A DNA stretch of 64,000 nucleotides from NCBI GenBank assembly GCA_030998225.1, contig JAPYXD010000704.1:2108001-2172000 (forward strand), written 5' to 3'. The translations under genes were made by a program, and so were the position numbers. This document shows, piece after piece, positions 47,018 to 55,211 of the stretch. The first letter of the stretch is position 1; each line of letters starts with the position of its first letter. The DNA is from Diplolepis rosae. Lineage: Eukaryota; Arthropoda; Insecta; Hymenoptera; Diplolepididae. The notes under the pieces are model-generated. The model made no database searches, was not told the DNA's origin, and saw only the letters and a list, made by a program, of their open reading frames with translations.

Positions 47018-48808
47018 TTAAACGTCAAGTCGGTCAGTAAAGGTATTTTCACTGAGCTTAAAGGAGTTTTTTTGTATAAGTTCTATACGTGTTGGCGTTT
47101 TGTTTATTTTTTTAGATATTTTTTGAATTTTCAATAGTAATAATCCTAAAATTGTAATCATAAGTAAAGTAATAAAGATTAGTGCTAATGTTAATTTATG
47201 TGCACTAGAAATAAAAATTGATGGAATGATTTTTTGAATGTTTGCATATTTTGTAACGATAAAGACATGGTTTTCGAAGATTGATAATGGCATGTCTTTT
47301 TTTTGCTGAAGAAGAAGTAATACCTTTTTTAGTAAGTGAGGCTCTTGAATGGAAATATTATATAAAAATGGTGAAATTATAGCAAGGGAAGTAGTTAATT
47401 TGCTGACTGGAATTGAATTATCCATTATATTCAAATGGTTTTGAAGATGGTAATATGGAGTTGATGAATCTAGATTGCAACCTGATTTTGTTTGCAAAAT
47501 TCCTATTCCTTGGAGTGTGATTAAGGTCTTAGAGTTTTTCGACATGATAAGAAAATTTGTCGGGGGAAAATTGTTGAGTATAGCCATCCATGATGAAATT
47601 GCAATGGTGTTAGAAAGGGATATTCACTAAAAGTGATGAATATTTTACACTTGTATGGTTGGGAATTTAGAAACATTGATGTTTCACAAATAGGATTGTT
47701 ATCGATGTTAGATATAGATCTTGGTGGGTGACAAAATGTTTGGAATCCATTTTGATAACATGCATTGAGGAAATTTTCATTTGTTATAAAGTATGATTGG
47801 TTATTTGAAGAAATAGCGAGATAAGAATTTTGAGTTTTTATGTAAATAGAGGAAATTACGTCAGTATTAAAATCGAGATGTATTGGAATTGGATGTGGTT
47901 TAAATAATTGAAATTCTTCAGCAGATGGGATTGGTATAGTCATAATAAAAATCAAGTACTTATCGAATAAGAAGTATTGTATTTTAGAAAATGGAAGGAC
48001 CATAGAAAAAAGAGATGTTGAAAGGTGTGGGTCTTCTTTGTTGGATTTGAAGTCTAAGAAGGTATCAGGAAGTAGCATAGGGTGCCATAAATTAGTTGTG
48101 GCATGGGTAATAGCTTCTGTAAGTTGGTCAAGGAGTAAAAGAAAAGATTGAGAAAGTCCATGCAGGTCTTTAAGCCAATTTGCTGCTAACATTCGATATA
48201 GGTGAATATTTGGATCTTTTTGAGAATTATGTCATTTTTTGTAGGTCATAATGTTGTCAAGTTTTGAAGAAAGATTTGTAACTTTTTGGAAAAATGGATT
48301 TGGAAGTAGAAATAAATTTTCTTTGGGCCAGTAAAGGGAGGTTTCATTTCTCATTCTTAATTCTAAAAGTACTTTTTGTATCTGTTGCAAGAATGGATCA
48401 TTAGTGTTAGAAATATTCGTGATATTACGAGCTTGTCTAAATATAAATGATATTTCTTCAAGAAAATAGTTGATGCGTTGTTCTATAAAATCAAGTTGTG
48501 TCTGATGATCGTATAAATTACAATTATTGGCAATATTTGAGAGTATGCAATATTCATATAATTTATGTGAGAAATCTATTATTTTGTATTTAAGTACGTC
48601 TGGCTGAAAGATATCGATATAAGATATAAAATGATATTTTTCAGAAAAAAGACGAACTTTTGAAATTGGTTCAAAATAAATCCCTGAAGAATGAGAAAAT
48701 TGTGATCCTATGAAGTATTTTTCTGCTTTGGAGAAAAGGAGTGGAATTAAAATTAAATACACTCTGGATGCTAGTTGATTAAGGAAATTCACTAGGCTTC
48801 TCGGAAGG
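47018..48808 (-). pseudogene. env: Gypsy/baculovirus-F-like envelope protein, broken
   Basis: An open stretch follows a TTTTTCAG acceptor at 48,811-48,809 and has no ATG of its own, so an upstream ATG must be spliced on. The N-terminus has a hydrophobic signal-like segment and then SSGIYFEPISKVRLFSEKYH, typical of errantivirus envelopes. A TGA stop at 48,234-48,232 and a frameshift near 47,540 break it into three pieces. The last has a long hydrophobic transmembrane segment (about 47,140-47,200) and a basic tail. In family terms it would be the fusion protein on the particle surface. As it stands it cannot make the full protein. Confidence 0.75.
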
Positions 48809-48851
48809 CTGAAAAAGAAAAGTAGGATTAATATTGAATAAAATAGGATGT

Positions 48852-49436
48852 TTACATATGGTTGGATTTAGGTCTAGAAGTTTTTTGGAGAAAAGGGGAA
48901 AAAAGTCTACTAAATGTTGAAGAGTTTCTTGGTGGAACTGGAGGGGGAAATTGGGTTGATTTGTCTACTTTAAGAATATTTTGTCTACGGCACTCTTTTG
49001 TAGCATGCATTTGAGTGTTACAAAATCTACAGGAATTTTCCCAAGGTATTAATTTTGGTCTTGGATCAGTTTGAATACTTTGATTTTTGGTTTTTTGCCT
49101 TTTTTTATCATCATTATTATAAAATTTTTCGTCGCAGAGATCGTATGATCTTATTAGTAGTAATAATAATTTTAAAGCTGCTCTATTTTCTGCTAATTCA
49201 CTAGTAGGGCCGGCTTGTATAACGAAATGTTCATTTATATTAATTTGTGCGAGAAAAAATGAGTTTGTTTTTGAATTCGGATCAGGATAGACTGTATATT
49301 GCGGTAACGGCAGTCCATATTTTATCGTGAAGTTTCTTAAAATTTCTACATGATTTAAAAATCCCATGGAGTCTGTTCTGTATTTCTTTTTTGGGTAACT
49401 TGGTACGTGTGTAGGCTCGTCGTAGTAATGCTCCAT
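48852..49436 (-). CDS. dsRNA-binding motif plus CCHC protein (copy B, middle)
   Basis: A 194-residue intact frame, twelve bases after a CCGATTCAG acceptor. Residues about 27-95 look like a dsRBM: HVEILRNFTIKYGLPLPQYT in helix 1 and strand 1, and ELAENRAALKLLLLL in helix 2. The classical KKxAK is replaced by a less basic sequence, so dsRNA binding may be weaker. A zinc knuckle CRFCNTQMHATKEC (C-x2-C-x4-H-x4-C) follows at about residue 137, then a Pro/Ser-rich basic tail. It is a diverged relative of the distal dsRBM protein. Confidence 0.65.
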   Translation of the reverse strand: MEHYYDEPTHVPSYPKKKYRTDSMGFLNHVEILRNFTIKYGLPLPQYTVYPDPNSKTNSFFLAQININEHFVIQAGPTSELAENRAALKLLLLLIRSYDLCDEKFYNNDDKKRQKTKNQSIQTDPRPKLIPWENSCRFCNTQMHATKECRRQNILKVDKSTQFPPPVPPRNSSTFSRLFSPFLQKTSRPKSNHM

Positions 49437-49475
49437 TGCAGTTGATTTCCTGAATCGGTATATGGAATGTTTATA

Positions 49476-50212
49476 TTAGAATTTATTGTACTGGTTGGGA
49501 GGTCTATATCCGCATTTAAAACATTTTTTAAAGCTTTTCGTAGAGAAAGATGATGCAGTATGATTATTATTTGTTTTCATTTTATATGAATTTGTATTTT
49601 TATCACAATTGTTATTTGAAGTAATAGGTTTTGTTATTTGGCTACTCGTTGAAGGTTTTGGATCGTTTATAGATGATTCTTGAATTGCTACATGCAAATG
49701 TTCTAGTGAGTTTATCAAACGTAGTTCACATTTTTCGTCTTTATGCGAAAGAGAATTAATAACTTTTATGGCAGCAAAATCCTTAGCTGTTTTTATTGAT
49801 TTTGCTATTCCTATTTGTTTAATGTTATTAATGAAACAAATTGCTATGTATGTTGAGTCTTTTGATGAGGTTTTTATTCGTAATACTGTATATTTTGGAT
49901 ACTCAAATTTATTTTCAGTGCAAATTTCGTTTAATTTTTTGCAATTTTTACTAATAGAGTTTGGTTGGACGTTTTGATTTGTTTCTTTGATTCATTAATT
50001 AAGGCATTATATAAATTTTGTGCTACCTTTTGCTTTACATTTTCTTTATCTTTGCCACTATTCATTATTATATAATTTTTATATTGTAAATTAACGTGAA
50101 ATAGACATTCATTATTATTGGTTTGTTCAATGAGTATCTCATAAATGAGGGGTGGATCTCCTCTTTGTTGAATAATTTTGTTTAGTAAGGTTGTAAAAGG
50201 AACATGCGACAT
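49476..50212 (-). pseudogene. Double dsRBM protein with degenerate zinc knuckle, frameshifted
   Basis: The ATG at 50,212 is one base after an ACATCTTCAG acceptor. The first frame (to 49,931) encodes one dsRBM-like unit: PFTTLLNKIIQQRGDPPLIY, ending KQKVAQNLYNAL. About 49,970-49,720, in the -1 frame, encodes a second unit with EYPKYTVLR and AKDFAAIKVINSL. That frame runs on to a Ser/Asn-rich linker and CFKCG, where the His and last Cys of the knuckle are missing. The frame change lies in ATCAAAACG near 49,975. It may be a mutation or a programmed -1 shift; I favour mutation, because envelope breaks occur nearby. Confidence 0.55.
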
Positions 50213-50222
50213 TCTGAAGATG

Positions 50223-52252
50223 TTAGATTTGGATAGAGTAGTGGGTTCTACTAAGTTCTTCTTTTAGTTCAGAGTGAGGATAAAGAGTTGTGTTTGTATT
50301 ATTGTGATCTTTACCTGAAGTAGTATTTGCGTAATACGATGGACTTTTAGGTGCCTCTTTTGAGCTTTGTGGCGCTGAAGCTGTTAGCAGTTCTTGATGA
50401 CTCTCAGCAGGAGGTCCAGAAGGTCGATGGGTACCTAAGTGTAATAAGAGGTTAGTGACCGAATCCCAGAAGGCGCCTAGTAGATGGAGAGACCATCCAA
50501 ATAATCTGTGTAGCGCATATCCATGAATAATGGTATCAGCTATCAATTTAATCCCTCTAATTATTATTATTAATCCCATTAGGCCTGCACTAGTAGTTCC
50601 AAAACTTGTAAAAATTGTTCAAAATCTACCCCATGCGGATTCAGCAATTTTATCAATTACATCTTCATTAAATAAATTCGTTAATGATATTCCTTGATTA
50701 ATAGTTGGATGTCCTGTTATTTCTCTAGCTAATGAATTTAAAATCATTGGTTTTTCTGCTGGAAACATAATATGATCTCGCAGTTTATCAAGATCAGATT
50801 GAGAATAAATGCCACTTGTTGCTAAGGATGAAGGATTTGTGTATTTCCAGGTTGCTTTTGTGAGAGGTTTAACTATAGTTGGTGCTATGGATTCGACAGG
50901 ATTTGGAAGTAATTTGTACCAGGTTTCTCCGAAAAGGTACATTGGTGGAAGGAAAGAATTGCAATTTGTTTGGATACCTGATTTTGTTAATATATGAGTT
51001 CGTGGAGAAAGGAAAAAGGATTAATTTCCTCTAAATATTGGTAGTTGTAGATAACATTCTTCAGTTTTGCGATATTTTACTTCAACCGGTATACATTTTA
51101 CGATATGTACTACTTCTCCTGCAATTACTGACATATATCCTGGGCCTTTCATTAAATGATATGCAAATTCGTCTGGTGATTGGGTTGCTAAGGTTAATGT
51201 ATTTCTAAAAACTTGCTGTTCAAGTATGCATCGTTGAGTAAGAACATCGTGATAAAGTCTATTTACTTCATTGCGTATGTGTCGTTCTACATATATAAAT
51301 TTAGAATTGACGTATGTGAAAATGTCCATATTTTGAACTTCTGAATGTTTATTTTCTAAAAATGAATTCCCAGGTCCGTTTCAAAAATTAATAATTTTGG
51401 ATGCTCAGTTTGTATTAAAACGTAACTGCAAACTGGTTTTCTTGTTTTTTCAGCCAGTACGAAGGTTATATCTTCAGTCGTTAAAGAATAAAAGGTTTCA
51501 GAATTGTCTCTCGTGTTGTCATATGTTTTATTTGCTGGTCCTTCATAAATAATTTCATATTTGTTAAAATTACATACGTCATTAGGTAATGTATCCGAGA
51601 ATGTTTGTCCATATTCTACGTCTGTACAGAATGTGTCTGAAAGTGTGCATATTATTCCAGATCCTAATTGAATTTTATTTGAATTTAAATGAATAGTCGC
51701 GTAATGTTCTTGTAAAGTTATTTTGAATATTGCTTGGACTACGACATTATTCCATGTTCCATATGGGTCAGAAAATTGTGTACCAGTACAGTCTCCGTTA
51801 GGTGTTACAGAACCTGCTAAAGTAACGCTATGAAATGAAGTTTCGTTTACTTTTAACTTTGATATCTGAAGAGAAGGGGTTACTAAAAATGTTCCTATTG
51901 TGTGCATTTGATTACATTGATCTCGTGTAACATCATGTATATATTCACTGCGGCCATTTGCTACTATGGAACTGTGAGAATGCATACCACAATGAGAGAT
52001 GGCGCGTCGAATTTCTATTTTGCATTGTATTACTTTTGTATTTGAAAATCCAGTTAATTGTAAAAGTTGTATATAAGTTCTTTCAACATGTACTTGAGAT
52101 CGAGGTAGATCACATTCTCCTACCTCTAGTAAAGATAATGTCGTAATATTTGATTGATTTGAACCGCAATCGAATCCTATGATGGCGTAGACTGTTGTTA
52201 TATAGATGAAGTTGCAAGTGAGCAGTGCCAAAAGGAAGCCTCGTAATCCCAT
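50223..52252 (-). pseudogene. Chuvirus-like envelope glycoprotein, broken
   Basis: The ATG at 52,252 lies two bases after a strong CCCCTTTTTTCCAG acceptor. A signal peptide (residues 1-23) is followed by FDCGSNQSNITTLSLLEVGE and CGMHSHSS, and further on YVERHIRNEVNRLYHDVL. Then comes DKLRDHIMFPAEKPMILNS. This pattern resembles chuvirus (Mononegavirales-like) glycoproteins rather than gypsy envelopes. A transmembrane segment and Pro/Ser-rich tail end it. It is broken by a one-base frameshift near 51,345 and stops at 51,023-51,021 (TAA) and 50,621-50,619 (TGA). By family it would mediate attachment and fusion. The family call rests on remembered motifs and needs a profile search. Confidence 0.7.
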
Positions 52253-52371
52253 CTCTGGAAAAAGGGGGTTCCAATTAGCAGCTTGCTTTGTAATATAAGA
52301 ATAGGAAAATGTTTTATCATTACATATGTATATTTTTGAAGTTATTGATTTACTTTTTGTATTTTACGTTC

Positions 52372-52653
52372 CTAGTTCATTATATCCAACATGTCGGCTA
52401 TGACAATGTGATTTGATAGCCGTAAACTGAGAATTAAATTTTTGTATGCGTCCGGTCCTCTTGTTTTGATTGTTGAAAAAATGTCTTTTATTATTTCTGG
52501 ATTGTTTAGATTTCTGATCCATGTGGGGATATTACAGTCGTCTTTCTTAAAAATTCCAGTTTGAATTAAGTATGGCCAGAGAGCTACCATGTCGATAAAA
52601 CAGGGAACTATTTCAATGAGATCATCTATGCGTTTGCGATGAATTTGTTCCAT
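52372..52653 (-). CDS. CARD-only protein
   Basis: An intact 93-residue frame; the ATG is 24 bases after an AAATTTCAG acceptor. The whole protein is one predicted six-helix death-fold: HRKRIDDLIEIVPCFIDMVA at the start, then LIQTGIFKKDD, then FSTIKTRGPDAYKNLILSLR. The TxRGPxAYxxLxxxLR pattern is the hallmark of CARDs of insect initiator caspase Dronc and its adaptor. With no caspase or other domain it should act as a decoy interfering with apoptosome assembly, or alternatively as a scaffold. It sits directly after pol. A capture from the host is likely, but I cannot identify the donor gene. Confidence 0.75.
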   Translation of the reverse strand: MEQIHRKRIDDLIEIVPCFIDMVALWPYLIQTGIFKKDDCNIPTWIRNLNNPEIIKDIFSTIKTRGPDAYKNLILSLRLSNHIVIADMLDIMN

Positions 52654-52770
52654 TATATCTGGAATAATGTGTTATGTCTGAAATTTCATATTTATTTTGT
52701 TTTATATATTTTTTTATTTTACTCATAAAACATATATTTTCATAAAAAAAAATTTTTTTTTTTTTATTTT

Positions 52771-52911
52771 TACTATTTATCGACAAAATAAAATTTCTAT
52801 ATATGTATATTTCTATATATATTTCTATATATATTTCTATATATATATATATATATATACATATACAACTTAAATAAGATATAGAAATTTTATTTTGTCG
52901 ATAAATAGTAA

Positions 52912-52944
<33 letters not shown>

Positions 52945-52950
52945 TTGTTT

Positions 52951-52990
<40 letters not shown>
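52771..52990. repeat. AT microsatellite and hairpin at the pol 3' end
   Basis: TACTATTTATCGACAAAATA (52,771) pairs with its inverse at 52,891-52,910, enclosing TATATTTC repeats, and a pure TA run follows to 52,990. The integrase frame runs into the TA tract and ends in Tyr-Ile repeats, so the original C-terminus is gone. Confidence 0.6.
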
Positions 52991-52994
<4 letters not shown>

Positions 52995-55210
52995 TAATCG
53001 TCATATGTTTTTAATTTTTCTTGTTGTGATAAAGGTTCACTGGAAGGTTCACGAGCTAGTTTACCAAAAACCAATTCATAGGGTGTGCATTTTGTGCCTT
53101 CATGTACACTAGTATTATATGAGAACATTGCTAGTTCAAGCCAATCATCCCATTCTGAATTTTTAGCAACAAATTGTTTGAGATATTCTCCTAAAACATG
53201 ATGTAAACGTTCTAATGACCCGTTTGATTGAGGGTGAAATGCTGTGGTACGAAATTGTTTAATTCTAAAACGTTTTGCTAATCTTTTTAATAAATGACTT
53301 AAAAAATCTCTGCCTTGGTCAGTAAGTACTCCTTTCGGTGATCCAAATATGCAAATAAATTTTTTCACGAAAGCGTCTGCTATCGTACTAGCTTGGTGAT
53401 TAGGAAGAGGTATTGCTAAAGAATATTTGGTAAAATTGTCTTGTATCGTTAGAATATATAAGTTACCAGATTTTGTTTCAGGTAGTGGACCAACAATGTC
53501 CATTGATATTTTTTCAAAAGCAGTAGTGGGTGTGTCAGTGATTACCATAGGATTTTTTGTTTTGACTCTGATTAATTTTTTCAGTTGACATTGTAAACAG
53601 CCTTGAATATATATTTGAATGTCTACTTTCATATTTTGCCAAAAAAATTTTTGGCGAATTCGACTATAAGTTTTTGTGACGCCTTTATGGCCTCTTAATG
53701 CTGAAGAATGAGCTTCTTCAATTAAATGAGTTCGTTGTTCCTTTGTTGGATATTGCGTTATTCCATTGCAAACAATAATTTTTGTAGTTGAATTTGAAAA
53801 AATTGAATCGAAAATTGATTTCACTTCTTCCCAAAGTATATGATTAATTCTGGAAGTTTTTGATATACTAATAGATCGTAATTTAAATTTTTGAGATAAT
53901 TCATGTAATGAATGAATTGATAATTTTATATTATTTAAAGTTTCAGATAAATTATCTTTAGTTTCTTCTTCAATTGGAAGTGCAAAATGGTAGTAGTTTC
54001 CTTTTTTAATCTCTTTTGCTATCCCCTTTTGTAAATTTTTAAATTTTGGTAATGTTTCACGTTTTTCTAAAGTTTTTGATCCGTTGTCGCGAGGAGTTCC
54101 ATTTGTTGTAACAAAATATGCATAATTATCTTTTCGCATAGTTAATTGATCGCGACATTCAACTAAATTTTTCTTCGTTATAATTTTTTCTGTTTGAGAG
54201 TTTATAGGGGGATTTTCTGGGGGTGGACGATTATAATTATCATGATCTTTATCGATTTTTTCAGGATTTATTTGAGATCTTCGGTTTAATCTCAAATTTT
54301 CTTCAAAATAAGGCTCTTCAAATTCTTCTTCCAATTTTTCTTCTTGGTTTTCTTCAAACTTCTCTTCAAAATTTTCCTCAAAATTTTCTTCAAAATTCTG
54401 TTCGAAATTCTTTTCAAAATCGTCTTCAAGATCATCTTCAAAATTCGCTTCCAAATTTTCTTCATAATTTTCTCCATCATTTCCTTCGTGTGAGGTTTCA
54501 ATGTCGTTGATTTCATCTTCTGAGGTTGAAAAATAATTCTCACTTTCTTCACTTTCAAATTCATTAATATTTTTTGGCTTCTTGGCATTCTTCTTCTTTT
54601 TGTTGTTTGCTTGAGTTCGTTTCAAATAATCTAAATAATCAGGATCAGAGTCCGAATCTGATTCTACTTTTGTTCGGCTTCCCTTTTGCACATTTATTTC
54701 TAGTAATTCGTTTTCAAATATTTGTTTTCTTGGCCTACCTCTCTTTCTTTTTGTTTGAGAGGGAATATTTTTCAAATTTGTAAGTAGATTTTTTCTTGGC
54801 CTACCTCGTGGTTTTTTCATAAGAGGTTTGGAAGAAAAATTTTCGTCTAATTTTTCTTGAGTTTCGTTTCGATTCAAATTTTTTGCTTTTTCTTGCTCTA
54901 TTCTCTTTTGAGCTCTCGTAGTAATAGTTTTCCATGATAAATTTTCGTATTTTTTGGAAAACACTGGACTTAATAAAAATATTGTCATAAAAATAAGTCT
55001 TGAAGCCATATTTTTGAATAAATTTGTGTATTTTAAAATATTCTTACCAATCTCACTGAGTGATTCTTCACTAAGGAATTCCGGAAAATATTCTGGAATT
55101 TTTGAGTCAATATTTAATATTTGGGCTTCCGGAATTTCGCTAAAATGATCTACGTCGTCTGGTACGATTTCTGGATTCAAGTTTCTTCGTTTTGAAGGTC
55201 TTACCTCATT
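52949..55210 (-). pseudogene. pol: pol, second part: AT-hook/acidic insert and integrase
   Basis: Separated from the RT part by a one-base frame change near 55,210. About 350 residues precede the integrase. They carry two AT-hook motifs (KKPRGRPRK near 54,810 and KRGRPRK near 54,745) and then a Glu/Asn-rich run built of NFEENFEE-type units (54,300-54,480). The integrase follows with an HHCC finger (HSSALRGHKG ... CLQC near 53,600-53,730). Next are the catalytic triad in SMDIVGPL, LTDQGRDF and NGSLERLHHV. The C-terminus is lost in a TA repeat. The AT-hooks could bias integration toward AT-rich DNA; that is inference. Confidence 0.75.
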
Positions 55211-55211
55211 T

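Noticed and set aside
54223..54588. Open frames opposite to, or in other frames of, the acidic pol insert
   Set aside because: Low-complexity shadows of the Glu/Asn repeat; no independent start or splice evidence.
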